From Archangium gephyra (lineage in GTDB: Bacteria; Myxococcota; Myxococcia; Myxococcales; Myxococcaceae), in the NCBI RefSeq assembly GCF_001027285.1, contig NZ_CP011509.1, positions 3,604,501-3,668,500 on the forward strand: a DNA stretch of 64,000 nt, in the 5' to 3' direction. The notes beneath the pieces were generated by a model, which did no database searches, was not told where the DNA came from, and worked only from the letters and a program-made list of their open reading frames with translations. The position numbers and the translations under genes are program-made. Below, piece by piece: positions 18,591 through 27,030 of the stretch (position 1 is its first letter; each line of letters opens with the position of its first letter).

Positions 18591-20810
18591 ATGACGCGCC
18601 CCCTCGTGTATCGCCGCTATGGAGGCTCGCTGCAGGTCTCCATCCCCTCCTTCGAAGTGCTGGTGGAGGCCGTGAAGATTCCGGAGACCCAGTGGCTGGC
18701 CACGGCCTGTCCCCTGGAAGGACTCCACTGCGACCCGCGCTTCCTGTCTTTCGTCGACACGGATGGGAACAAGCGCATCCGCGTGAGCGAGCTTCGCGCC
18801 GCCGTCGAGTACGCGGCGAAGCTGCTGAAGTCGTATCAGGGAGCGGACGCGGCGAGCGACGTGCTCGCGCTGGACGCGCTCTCCGAGGCGGGCACGAAGC
18901 TCCGGGACGTGGCGGGCATCCTGCTGGAGACGCTGAAGGCCGGGGAGCGGACGGGCATCTCGTTGGAGCAGGTGCGCACCAGCGAGAAGGCGCTGCGGGA
19001 AGCGGGGCAGAACGGGGATGGGATTGTCGCCCCGGCCTTCCTGCCCGAGCCGTTGCGCTCGCTGGCCGTGAAGCTCATGGCGAGCTTCCCCGAGGTGAAG
19101 AACCGTGCGGGGCAGGCGGGCGTGGAGCTGCCGATGCTCCAGCGCTTCCGCGAGGAGCGGAGCGCGCTGCTGGTGCACCTGGCGCAGAAGGCCTCGGTAT
19201 GGGTGTGGGGCGAGCGGAGCGTGGAGCACGCGCGGCGCATCCAGGAGCTCCGGCCGGTGCTGGACACGTACTACCTGCAGTGCCGGCTGGTGGCGGCGCA
19301 GCCCGAGGCCGTCTCGAGCCTCAAGCTGGAGGCGGGGCGGGTGCAGGGGGCGTTGGGGGACACGCAGGCGCTGGCGCGGGTGGTGTCGGAGCTGCCGGTG
19401 GCACCTCCCGAGCCGGGAGGGGCGTTGCGTTGGTCGCGGCTGTACCGGGGCCAGGCGTTCGAGCGGCTCGAGGCGTTCCGCAAGGACGTGGCGGTGCCGC
19501 TCACGGGGGACCTGGCGACGCTGGTGGACTCGGCGTGGCGCGAGCTGTGCATGAAGGCCGACGCCATCCTGGCGTGGCAGGCGCGGCTGGAGGCGAGCCC
19601 GTTGCGCGGGCTGGTGGACGGGTTGGCGGGCATTCCCGAGTCCGAGCTCGAGGCCCTGGAGGCGGCGTGCCGGGCGGACCTGGCGCTGAAGGACAAGCTG
19701 GACGCGGTGGACGAGCTGGAGCGGTTGATTCTCTACCAGCGCTGGCTGCTGACGTTCGCCAACAACTTCATCAGCATGCCGGACCTGTACCAGACGAAGC
19801 GGCGGGCGCTGATGGAGAAGGGGACGCTCATCCTCGGGGGCCGGAGGTACCGGCTGTCGGTGCTGGTGACGAACCGGGCCGCGCACGCGGCGCTGACGAG
19901 CCAGGGCACGACGTGCACCCTCTACGTGCAGGTGGTGGCGAAGGATGGAGGGGAGAGCTACGAGGTGGCGGTGCCCGTCACGCGGGGCCGGAGCGATGGC
20001 CTGCCGGTGGGCAAGCGCGGCGTGTTCTACGACGTGGAGGGCCGCGAGTTCGACGCCGTGGTGACGCAGGTCATCCGCCAGCCCGTGTCGCTGTGGGAGG
20101 CGATGACGATGCCCTTCGGGCGCATTGGCCAGTTCATCTCCAGGAAGATCGAGGGCATGGCGTCGGCCGGGGAGAAGTCGCTCGATGAGTCGCTGGAGAA
20201 GAGCTACGTGCAGGGGACGCTGGCGGCACCGGGAGCGCCGGCTCCGGCCGCCGCGCCGCCCACGGCGGGACCGGGCGGTTTCATCGCGGCGACGGGCATC
20301 GCGTTCGCGGCGGTGGGTTCGTCATTGGCGTTCATCGTGACGCAGGTGCGGTCGCTCACCGTGTTCGACGTCATCTCGGCGGCGATGATCGTGGCCGCGG
20401 TGGTGATGCTGCCCTCGGGGCTGCTGGGGTGGCTCAAGCTGCGCAAGCGCAACCTGGCGCTGCTGCTGGAGGGCTCGGGCTGGGCGCTGAACGACCGGTT
20501 GAAGCTCACGGGCGACCTGGCGGCGCTCATCACCCGCCGGCCGAGGCTCCCCAGGAACGCGAAGGTGGACCGGACGGACGTGTTGCAATCGGTCCTGGTG
20601 AAGGTGCGCGAGGACGACGAGGAGGAGCCGCGCTCGACGGGCAGGTGGCTGCTTATCGGGCTCGTCGTCCTCTTCGTGGTGCTCTGGCAGTTCCGCGAGC
20701 CGCTCATCCGCGAGGCCTGCAAGCGCCAGTGGATGGCGGGCGCCACGTGCGATTCACTGATGACTCCGGGCTCCTCGCCGGCCGTGCCGCCCGCGCCGCC
20801 GGCTCCGTGA
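18591..20810 (+). CDS. Large membrane protein with an EF-hand, function unknown
   Basis: 739 residues. Near residue 50 a full EF-hand loop, DTDGNKRIRVSE, has Ca ligands at positions 1, 3, 5 and 12. The next ~450 residues are helical without a domain I recognise; a beta-rich part (~410-500, RRYRLSVLVTN, VPVTRGRSDG) follows. The end has three membrane helices: FIAATGIAFAAVGSSLAF, ISAAMIVAAVVMLPSG, WLLIGLVVLFVVLWQF. A proline/alanine linker precedes the first helix. The layout suggests a large soluble part tethered to the membrane, possibly calcium-responsive. No operon partner. Confidence 0.8.
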   Translation: MTRPLVYRRYGGSLQVSIPSFEVLVEAVKIPETQWLATACPLEGLHCDPRFLSFVDTDGNKRIRVSELRAAVEYAAKLLKSYQGADAASDVLALDALSEAGTKLRDVAGILLETLKAGERTGISLEQVRTSEKALREAGQNGDGIVAPAFLPEPLRSLAVKLMASFPEVKNRAGQAGVELPMLQRFREERSALLVHLAQKASVWVWGERSVEHARRIQELRPVLDTYYLQCRLVAAQPEAVSSLKLEAGRVQGALGDTQALARVVSELPVAPPEPGGALRWSRLYRGQAFERLEAFRKDVAVPLTGDLATLVDSAWRELCMKADAILAWQARLEASPLRGLVDGLAGIPESELEALEAACRADLALKDKLDAVDELERLILYQRWLLTFANNFISMPDLYQTKRRALMEKGTLILGGRRYRLSVLVTNRAAHAALTSQGTTCTLYVQVVAKDGGESYEVAVPVTRGRSDGLPVGKRGVFYDVEGREFDAVVTQVIRQPVSLWEAMTMPFGRIGQFISRKIEGMASAGEKSLDESLEKSYVQGTLAAPGAPAPAAAPPTAGPGGFIAATGIAFAAVGSSLAFIVTQVRSLTVFDVISAAMIVAAVVMLPSGLLGWLKLRKRNLALLLEGSGWALNDRLKLTGDLAALITRRPRLPRNAKVDRTDVLQSVLVKVREDDEEEPRSTGRWLLIGLVVLFVVLWQFREPLIREACKRQWMAGATCDSLMTPGSSPAVPPAPPAP

Positions 20811-20819
20811 GGACTGGGG

Positions 20820-21962
20820 TCACTTCCAGCCGAGCAGGTCACGCAACAGGGGCGTCATCTGCTCGGCGGTCCGCTGATGCGTCTTCCGGCTGGGATGCCA
20901 GAGGCAGCCGAGTCCCTCGTCCCCGGGATTGGGAGGCACCTCGACGTAGTGCACGCGGGCGTCTCCGGACTGTCGTACGGTCTCCACGACGCCGGAGATG
21001 AGGGCCCGGGCGTGTCTGCGCGCCTTGAACTCCTTGGACTTGCTGTCGACGAGGCCGGGGGCCAGGACGCAGACGATGTGGGCGCCGGGGTAGTGGGCGC
21101 GGATGTCGTCCACGAGGGCACGGTAGGCGTCGCGGAAGAGCGCCTCGCCGGGGTGCTCGTTCCAGAAGTCATTGGCGCCGAGCTGGATGACCACGGCGTC
21201 GGGCACCCAGGAGGAGAAGTCCCAGCGGCTGTCCTCACGATGGGGGAGGGTGCGCGGGTAGAGCTGGGGCAGGGTGGGGGTGGGATCGTTGGCGTAGTTG
21301 ACGGCCACGCCCTTGCCGGAGAAGGCGACGATGGAGGCCTCGGCGCCGAGGGCCTGCGCGGTGAGGGCGGGCCAGGTGAGGGAGCTGCGCTGGGTCTCCA
21401 CGTTGAAGCTGCACGCCTCGCTCTTGCCCTCGATGCCGAAGCCGGTGAGCCCCGAGTCACCGACGAACTCGAGGCGGCGCGTGGGGGCTGGAGGCGCGGG
21501 CAGCAGCCGGGCACCCGGGTCGAGTTCGAGCCCGAGGAGCTGGGTCTCTCCGACGACGGGCTCGGTCTCCTTCTCCAGCCGCAGCACGTGCTCGCCCTCG
21601 GGGAGCCCCTCGGCGACGCGGTAGAGCATGCGGCCCTCGCCCACGTAGAGGTCACGGAAGGGCGCACCGTCCACGCTGAAGCGGAAGCGGTTGGGCGCGA
21701 GCTCCTCGACCTTGGGCAGATCGAGCAGGCGCAGACCCAGGGACGTGCCGGTGAAGCGCGCGGTCAGGGACGTGCCACCCCAGGAGAGGCGGGGGCCACC
21801 CGGGTCTCCACGGTCCACGCGGCCACCGAAGCGCAGCTCGGGGGCCTGGGGAGATACCTGGACGGGAACGGTGCGGCAGCCACTGAGTACGGCCAGGGCA
21901 ATCACCACGCTCATCAGAGTCCAGGGCGCGCGTCCCGGCCGTGAATCGGGAGGAAGGCTCAT
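20820..21962 (-). CDS. CE2-like SGNH esterase, lipoprotein
   Basis: About 380 residues. Signal peptide with lipobox VLSGC. The first half (ELRFGGRVDRGDP to VGEGRMLYRV) is a beta-sandwich, the second half an SGNH hydrolase: GDSGLTGFG with the catalytic Ser, LGANDF (block III), and a C-terminal WHPS with the His. This two-part build is that of carbohydrate esterase family 2, which removes acetyl groups from xylan and related glycans. In a predatory soil bacterium it would act on external polysaccharide. Start at 21962 with GGAAG just ahead; the frame stays open to 22085 but contains the palindrome there. Confidence 0.85.
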   Translation of the reverse strand: MSLPPDSRPGRAPWTLMSVVIALAVLSGCRTVPVQVSPQAPELRFGGRVDRGDPGGPRLSWGGTSLTARFTGTSLGLRLLDLPKVEELAPNRFRFSVDGAPFRDLYVGEGRMLYRVAEGLPEGEHVLRLEKETEPVVGETQLLGLELDPGARLLPAPPAPTRRLEFVGDSGLTGFGIEGKSEACSFNVETQRSSLTWPALTAQALGAEASIVAFSGKGVAVNYANDPTPTLPQLYPRTLPHREDSRWDFSSWVPDAVVIQLGANDFWNEHPGEALFRDAYRALVDDIRAHYPGAHIVCVLAPGLVDSKSKEFKARRHARALISGVVETVRQSGDARVHYVEVPPNPGDEGLGCLWHPSRKTHQRTAEQMTPLLRDLLGWK

Positions 21963-22025
21963 GACTTCCATCCTACGTGAGTCACGGCCACTGATACCGG
22001 AAGACCTCCTGGCCGCGACGTTCAC

Positions 22026-22052
22026 CAACTGGTCCGACTGTCGGACCAGTTG
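22026..22052. promoter_or_regulatory. Perfect 27-bp palindrome upstream of the esterase gene
   Basis: Arms of 13 bases, CAACTGGTCCGAC and its exact complement, meet at a single central T (22039). It sits 64-90 bases upstream of the esterase start and 47 bases behind the stop of the AAA+ gene. The odd centre and length suit a dimeric repressor; as RNA it would also fold, but no T-run follows. Confidence 0.55.
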
Positions 22053-22098
22053 CGTGATATCGCGCCCGGCGGGCACTCCTGCCATCCGAGATTCGGAA

Positions 22099-24927
22099 TC
22101 AGCTCACGGCGCTCGTGGGGCCCGAGGTGGGTGGACGGGAGATCCACGCGGCGATGAAGACGTCCAGCTCGCCGCGCAGCACGTCCTTCACGCGCGGCGT
22201 ACCAGCACCCGTGCGCGGGTCTTCCACGCGGGCGCCACGGCCCAGGTGGTAGCGCCGGGCCTCGTCCGCCGTGTTGCTGCCGCCCTGGCCCTTCACCACC
22301 CGCGAGGCGATGTCCTTCAGCTCGCCCAGCTCGCCCGCGCCCGCCAGCGTCATCATCCGGCCCGTGGTCTCGTCCTTCACCGTCACTTCCGTCTTCACCC
22401 GCGCGAGGTAGGTGCCCTCGTGCCGCCTCACCTCGCGGCCGTCCACGTCCAGGCTCTCCTCTTCCTCCACCGGCCCGCCCCGGTGCACCCGCACGTAGGC
22501 GCGCTGACGCTTCTCCTCGTCGATGCGCCGGTGCAGCCCCGCCTCGCCCGCCAAGTAGCCGTACGCCCCGGGCCCGGCGATCCGCAACACCACCCGGAAC
22601 GGCTCCTTCGCCTCCGCCACCGCCATCGCCTCGTAGCCGCGGCGCTCCGCCCAGCCCTGGTACATGGCCGCCAGCTCCTGCACCCAGGCGTCCTGTCCCT
22701 CGCCCGTCTCGCTCGCGCAGATGTCCACCAGCGCCTCGTCGCCGTGGTCCGATGCACCCGCGGCTCCCAGCACCTCGGCCATCTGCACCTCGCGCGCGAC
22801 CTCCTCCACCTGCTTCGCCGCCGACGCCAGCTGGCCCTCGCCCTTCGCCTCGCGCACCAGCCGCCGCGCGAACGTGGTCCGCTCCTCCATCCGGTCCAGC
22901 TCGTTGAGCTGCGCTTCCACCGAGCGGAACGCCCTCAGCGTCGATGCCGCGCGATCCGGGTCGTCCCACAGGTTGGGCGCCTGCGTCGCCGCCAGCAGCT
23001 CCGCTCGCCGCTCCTCCAGCCTCGGCCGGTTCGCCGACACCGCCAGCGCCCGCGCCCGTCCCACCAGCCGGTCCATCTCGTTGAGCAGCGACTTCTTGTC
23101 CAGCCGCCGCTTCACCGCCGACACCGACTTCTCCGTGGGCAGCGCGAGCTGTGCCGTCTCCTCACGCGGGCGCGGGGCGAGCTCGGCCACCGCCACCACC
23201 TTGCCACCCGGCCGCGTCTCCACCCGCACCGGCGCTCCCGGCGGCAGCGGCCGGCGGGCGATCTCCACCGCCAGCGCCGCCGTCAGCGTCTTCTCGATCT
23301 CCCGCTGCAGGTAGCGCGCGCCGAACTGCGGCGAGTAGCCCCGGTCCACCAGCAGGTCCACCACCGCGGGCGTCACCTCCACGTCCAGCCCACGCGCGCG
23401 GATGCCCTCGCGCTCCAGCACGCGGCCCACCTCGCGCTGGGCGATCTTCCGGATCTCCACCTTCGACAGCGGCTGGAAGTGGCAGATGGCGTCGAAGCGG
23501 TTGAGGAACTCGGGGCGGAAGGCCTCGGCGATGCGCCGGTCCACCTCGGTGATGAGCTCCTCCGGACGGCGCGAGCCGATGAAGCCGATGGCCGGCTCGC
23601 GGTACACCTCGGCGCCCACGTTGGACGTGGCCACGATGACGGTGTTGTTGCAGGAGATGGTCTCTCCCGCCCCGTTCACGAAGGTGCCCTCATCGAAGAG
23701 CTGCAGGAAACGGTCGTGCACACTGCGCGCGGCCTTCTCGAACTCGTCGAGCAGCAGCACGGTGAACACCTTCCCCTCCAGCAGCGCCGTCAGCTCACCG
23801 CGCTTCGTCTCCACCGCCGGGGCCCACGAGGCGCCGAAGGGCACGCTCTCGTCGCCGTCGTTGGGGAAGTCCGCCATGTTGAGGCGGACGAGCCTGTCCT
23901 GCGAGCCAAAGAGGTACTCGGCCAGCAGCTTCGCGAGCTGCGTCTTGCCCACGCCCGTGGGGCCGGCGAAGAGGAACACGCCCAGCGGCCGGCGAGGATC
24001 GTTCAACCCCGCCTTGAGCAGCGCCACCGAGCGCAGCACGGCCTGCACCGCGTCCGTCTGCCCGAGCAGCCGCTCACCGAAGAAGCGCTCCGTCTCCTCC
24101 AGGTCCAGCGCCATCGCGTCGTCCACGACGAAGCGCGGCAGCCGGGTGGTGGCGCAGAAGCGGGTGAGGACGTCCTCGGGACCCACGCGGTCCTTGGCTC
24201 CTCCGGCGGCCTCCGCGGCCGTCTCCTTGAGCAGCTCAATCGCCTTGCGCGGCAGCCGCTGGGCCAGCAGGAACTTGGAGGCCAGCCGCAGCGTCAGGTC
24301 GCACGCCGCCGGATCGATGGGCAGGTGCAGCTCGCGCTCCAGCTCCTCGGCCACGCGGCCCAATATCCACCGGGCCCGCTCGGCGGGCGGCTCCTGGAGG
24401 GGCACCAGGTGGAGCCGCTCGGAGAAGGCCTCGTCCGCGCGCAGCAGCTCCTGCACGCGCTTGGGCTCGGTCTCGAAGATGAAGCGGATGCCCCCCGTGC
24501 GCAGGGCCCGGAAGGCCACCGGGGCCAGCGGCCCGCCGATGACCGCGGGCAGATCCCGGATGTAGACGATGGGGCAGGGGTGACGGCTGAGCCAGGCCAG
24601 CAGCTCCTCGAACGTCTCCGCCGCCTGACGCTGGGTGCTGCGCGCCAGGATGTTGGCGACGGACACCTCCACCATCCGCGCGTTGGCGAGCTCCGCGTCC
24701 ACGCGGCCCTCGATGATGCGCCGCGCCACCTCCTGCACCAGGGCGGACTTGCCCACGCCCGGTTCGCCGGAGAGCAGCGGGTGCTTGCCCCCTCGTGACA
24801 GGAGGCCGAGCACCTCCATCACCGCGCCGTCCACTCCGTGGGCGGCCGAGAGCTTCCCCTCCCGCGCCAGCGCGGTCAGGTCTCGGTCGATGAGCCTCTC
24901 GTTGTCCTCGCTCTTCCTGGTGGCCAT
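22099..24927 (-). CDS. Double AAA+ ATPase (ClpA/ClpC-like) fused to a GGQ-less release-factor-2-like domain
   Basis: 942 residues. There is no ClpN domain. AAA-1 has Walker A GEPGVGKS (54-61) but a degenerate Walker B (IVYIRDLP). AAA-2 has Walker A GPTGVGKT (322-329), Walker B LLLDEFEK (391-398) and Arg finger LNRFDA (R477). Between them and at the ClpP-loop position of ClpA/ClpC sits AIGF (446-449). From ~600 on, the chain follows RF2: PCRF helices with PNLWDDPDRA (651-660), then GLHRRIDEEK where RF2 has GVHRLVRxSPF, EGT (837-839) where RF2 has GGQ, and a full RF2 tail VEDPRTGAGT...LRGELDVFIAAW. Both the catalytic GGQ and the SPF stop-codon motif are gone, so it cannot act as a normal release factor. 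A ribosome-linked unfoldase is my inference. Confidence 0.85.
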   Translation of the reverse strand: MATRKSEDNERLIDRDLTALAREGKLSAAHGVDGAVMEVLGLLSRGGKHPLLSGEPGVGKSALVQEVARRIIEGRVDAELANARMVEVSVANILARSTQRQAAETFEELLAWLSRHPCPIVYIRDLPAVIGGPLAPVAFRALRTGGIRFIFETEPKRVQELLRADEAFSERLHLVPLQEPPAERARWILGRVAEELERELHLPIDPAACDLTLRLASKFLLAQRLPRKAIELLKETAAEAAGGAKDRVGPEDVLTRFCATTRLPRFVVDDAMALDLEETERFFGERLLGQTDAVQAVLRSVALLKAGLNDPRRPLGVFLFAGPTGVGKTQLAKLLAEYLFGSQDRLVRLNMADFPNDGDESVPFGASWAPAVETKRGELTALLEGKVFTVLLLDEFEKAARSVHDRFLQLFDEGTFVNGAGETISCNNTVIVATSNVGAEVYREPAIGFIGSRRPEELITEVDRRIAEAFRPEFLNRFDAICHFQPLSKVEIRKIAQREVGRVLEREGIRARGLDVEVTPAVVDLLVDRGYSPQFGARYLQREIEKTLTAALAVEIARRPLPPGAPVRVETRPGGKVVAVAELAPRPREETAQLALPTEKSVSAVKRRLDKKSLLNEMDRLVGRARALAVSANRPRLEERRAELLAATQAPNLWDDPDRAASTLRAFRSVEAQLNELDRMEERTTFARRLVREAKGEGQLASAAKQVEEVAREVQMAEVLGAAGASDHGDEALVDICASETGEGQDAWVQELAAMYQGWAERRGYEAMAVAEAKEPFRVVLRIAGPGAYGYLAGEAGLHRRIDEEKRQRAYVRVHRGGPVEEEESLDVDGREVRRHEGTYLARVKTEVTVKDETTGRMMTLAGAGELGELKDIASRVVKGQGGSNTADEARRYHLGRGARVEDPRTGAGTPRVKDVLRGELDVFIAAWISRPPTSGPTSAVS

Positions 24928-25021
24928 GGTCGGGAACGCCTCAAGGGGCGCGGCCGCACTCTAACGTGCTGAACCGCAGTGGTGGACCCCGGCTTTCCGT
25001 CCCTGGCCGCCCGTGCGGCTT

Positions 25022-25222
25022 TCAGCACTCGGCGACGGGGTGCCCCCAGGGGTTGGAGGCGGGGGTCTGGCGCAGCAGGGCCTCGAGCCGCCGGGCCCGG
25101 GCGCTGGCACTCTCCTGCTTCGGGGTGAGGGGGGGCCGCACCGTGGCGCTCAGGCGCGCGGCCTGACTCGCCAGGAGCTGCTCCACCTCCGGAGACAGAC
25201 GATCGAACTCGAGCCACTCCAT
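25022..25222 (-). CDS. Small hypothetical protein, 66 residues
   Basis: Begins MEWLEFDRLSPEVEQLL; AGGGAGAAA precedes the ATG, which supports it over longer upstream frames. Mostly helical and basic (SARARRLEALLRQ), with a single Cys at the end. No domain recognised. Confidence 0.6.
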   Translation of the reverse strand: MEWLEFDRLSPEVEQLLASQAARLSATVRPPLTPKQESASARARRLEALLRQTPASNPWGHPVAEC

Positions 25223-25246
25223 GTGGTTTCTCCCTGGGGAAGGTGT

Positions 25247-25268
25247 GAGGGCGCATCCATGCGCCCTC
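25247..25268. repeat. 22-bp inverted repeat
   Basis: GAGGGCGCAT and its perfect complement are separated by CC. It lies 25-46 bases before the start of the 66-residue gene and about 100 bases behind the stop of the cytochrome gene; it may be an operator or an RNA hairpin between the two. No T-run on either side. Confidence 0.5.
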
Positions 25269-25370
25269 CGCCCGGGTGGGTTCACTACGCCCCGCGTCAG
25301 CGGAGGGCCGGAATGACGGGTTCCCAACTTTTCCTGGTTTGCGGACCCGTTACCCGACGTTTTCCTTCCC

Positions 25371-25916
25371 TCAGGGGCCGGGCTCGGCGTGGGGGATGGC
25401 CCGCAGGTACTCGTAGATGGCGCGCAGCTCGCGGTCGCTCATGTTGCGGTAGATGGGCCAGGGCATCACCTGGAGGATGCCACCGTCCTCCTCGCGGCCG
25501 GTGCGCATGTAGCGCTCGAACTCCTCGAAGTCCGCTCCCGCCGGCTTGCCCGAGGCATCCGGGGTGATGTTGGGCGAGACGATGGGCCCGAAGGCCACGC
25601 CGCCCGCGAGGAAGTGCTCCGAGTTGATCCGCTCCGGCTCTCCCTTGAACGGGTCGCCGCCCGGGGAGAAGGGCGGGTTGGTGTGGCAGTCGTTGCAGGC
25701 GGCCTGCGCGTTGACGATGTAGCTGCCCAGGCCCACCAGGTCCCGGTCCTTGCCATCCAGGTTGAGGGGCACGGGAGAGAGGGTCAGCCCCTTCTCGATA
25801 CGCTCCCGCTCCGTGTCGTTGCCGCCATCGTCCCCGTCATTCCCGCAACCTCCCAGGGGCGAGGCGAGCAGAGTGAGGCCGAGCACCACCCAACGTCCAG
25901 GCTTCGAGTCCCGCAT
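25371..25916 (-). CDS. Mono-heme c-type cytochrome lipoprotein
   Basis: 181 residues. The signal peptide ends in LGGC (Cys24). The heme site CNDCH follows IVNAQAA, and a Met in QVMPWPIYRNMS is a likely sixth ligand. GLGSYIVNAQAACNDCHTNP is the arrangement of diheme-like cytochrome c domains that accompany dehydrogenases, here with one heme only. It would carry electrons in the periplasm. GGAGAGGAG lies upstream of the ATG. It is the last gene before the tRNA cluster and has no obvious redox partner next to it. Confidence 0.85.
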   Translation of the reverse strand: MRDSKPGRWVVLGLTLLASPLGGCGNDGDDGGNDTERERIEKGLTLSPVPLNLDGKDRDLVGLGSYIVNAQAACNDCHTNPPFSPGGDPFKGEPERINSEHFLAGGVAFGPIVSPNITPDASGKPAGADFEEFERYMRTGREEDGGILQVMPWPIYRNMSDRELRAIYEYLRAIPHAEPGP

Positions 25917-26034
25917 GCGTGTCCACTCCTCTCCCGGCAAGGGAACACCGGGGCGCGGGACACTAGAGGCGGAGCGGGAAGACCTCTGCCGTCCCACGGT
26001 CACACGGCACCGTCGGCAAGCGGTCAGAGGAGAA

Positions 26035-26122
26035 CGGAAGGCGGAGGACTCGAACCCCAGACCGGCGACCGGCCCGCACCCGCTAGCAACGGGGCCTGGC
26101 GCCATCGCCAGTTCACACTTCC
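26035..26122 (-). tRNA. tRNA-Ser (GCT)
   Basis: Class II form with long variable arm (CCGG-TCG-CCGG) and TTCGAGT T-loop. Anticodon GCT at 26085-26087 in loop TTGCTAG. The acceptor stem has only five clean pairs (mismatches 6-67 and 7-66), and T-stem pair 49-65 is a mismatch. CCA not encoded. It lies 13 bases behind tRNA-Ser(CGA). Confidence 0.75.
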
Positions 26123-26135
26123 AGGAAACGGAATA

Positions 26136-26222
26136 CGGAAGGCAAGGGACTCGAACCCCGAGCGCATGTCGCGCCCGCACCGCTTTCGAGGCGGGCCACC
26201 GGGCCTCCGGTGTCGACCTTCC
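26136..26222 (-). tRNA. tRNA-Ser (CGA)
   Basis: Class II: variable arm GCGC-GACAT-GCGC. Anticodon CGA at 26186-26188 in loop CTCGAAA; acceptor GGAAGGT pairs with GCCTTCC. D-stem CACC/GGTG with loop GGAGGCCC is unlike the usual bacterial serine D-arm. First tRNA past the HNH gene in the direction of transcription. Confidence 0.8.
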
Positions 26223-26365
26223 AGAATGTGCCGGCAGCTGCACCCGCCTGCCGGCGCGCGGGGCGTACGGGTTGGGGACGCCTCTGGCCTCCCCGTTCAT
26301 GCACCCGCTCCTGTGACGGAGCGGGGCCCGGGTGCCCCCTCTGGAGGCCCCCGTCTACCCGCCGC

Positions 26366-26908
26366 TCACTCCTCGAGCTCCGTGTGCCAGTACGCGACAT
26401 CCCGGAGGAACTTGCGCCAGGAGACGGGCATGCCCTTCTCGTAGGCGAACGTCAGCTGCACCGAGCCGGGGAGCTTGCGCGGCTTCTCCGGCGTGGAGAG
26501 CAGCTTGAGCCCCGCCTGCACCGGCGTGCGGCCCCCCTTCTTCTGATTGCAGGGGACACACGCGATCACGATGTTCTCCCAGGTCGTGCGGCCACCCTGG
26601 GCCCGGGGCACCACGTGGTCGTACGTGGCCTCGGGGCGCGACACCTTCCGGCCGCAGTACTGACACTTGCAGCCATCGCGCATGTACACGTTGTCGCGGC
26701 TGAACTTGATGCCGCGGCCCTTGCGCCGCTCGCCGCGCAGGAAGCGGATGACAGAGGGCATGCGGATCTCCAGGGTGACGGAGCGGACGAGGCGGTCATC
26801 GTACTCCTCGACCACCTCGACCTTTCCCTGCCACAGCAGCATCATCGCGCGCTGCCAGGAGATCCGTGCCACGGGCTCATACGACTGGCTGAGGACCAGC
26901 GTCTCCAT
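26366..26908 (-). CDS. HNH endonuclease
   Basis: 180 residues. Begins METLVLSQSYEPVARISWQRA, a conserved N-terminus of free-standing HNH proteins. The nuclease part has CQYC (first Cys pair), TYDHVVPRAQGG (the H-N-H core) and CVPCN (second Cys pair), a zinc-bound beta-beta-alpha fold that cuts or nicks DNA. It sits inside the tRNA cluster: tRNA-Leu(CAA) ends 26 bases upstream and two serine tRNAs follow downstream, all on one strand. It may be co-transcribed with them. Whether it is a homing-type enzyme that moved the array or an unrelated housekeeping protein cannot be decided here. Confidence 0.9.
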   Translation of the reverse strand: METLVLSQSYEPVARISWQRAMMLLWQGKVEVVEEYDDRLVRSVTLEIRMPSVIRFLRGERRKGRGIKFSRDNVYMRDGCKCQYCGRKVSRPEATYDHVVPRAQGGRTTWENIVIACVPCNQKKGGRTPVQAGLKLLSTPEKPRKLPGSVQLTFAYEKGMPVSWRKFLRDVAYWHTELEE

Positions 26909-26934
26909 GACTCGGTTGTCCTTCTTGGGGGATA

Positions 26935-27009
26935 TGTCCGCGGCGAGAGTCGAACTCGCACGTGAGCTGGGTTTGAGCCAGCCGCCTCTCCCGATTGGGC
27001 CACGCGGAC
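26935..27009 (-). tRNA. tRNA-Leu (CAA), class I body
   Basis: Full cloverleaf: acceptor GTCCGCG/CGCGGAC, D-stem GCC/GGC, anticodon loop CTCAAAC (CAA at 26973-26975), T-arm GCGAG/CTCGC. The variable loop is six bases (TCACGT), whereas leucine tRNAs normally have a long variable arm. Identity rests on the anticodon alone. Confidence 0.8.
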
Positions 27010-27030
27010 GGGTTGGGGAGCCTGTTGCAG

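Noticed and set aside
22099-24927. Functional prfB (release factor 2)
   Set aside because: GGQ reads EGT and SPF is missing, and the domain is fused behind AAA+ modules; a normal prfB must be elsewhere.
26223-26365. Further tRNA between tRNA-Ser(CGA) and the HNH gene
   Set aside because: No T-arm or cloverleaf can be drawn on either strand.
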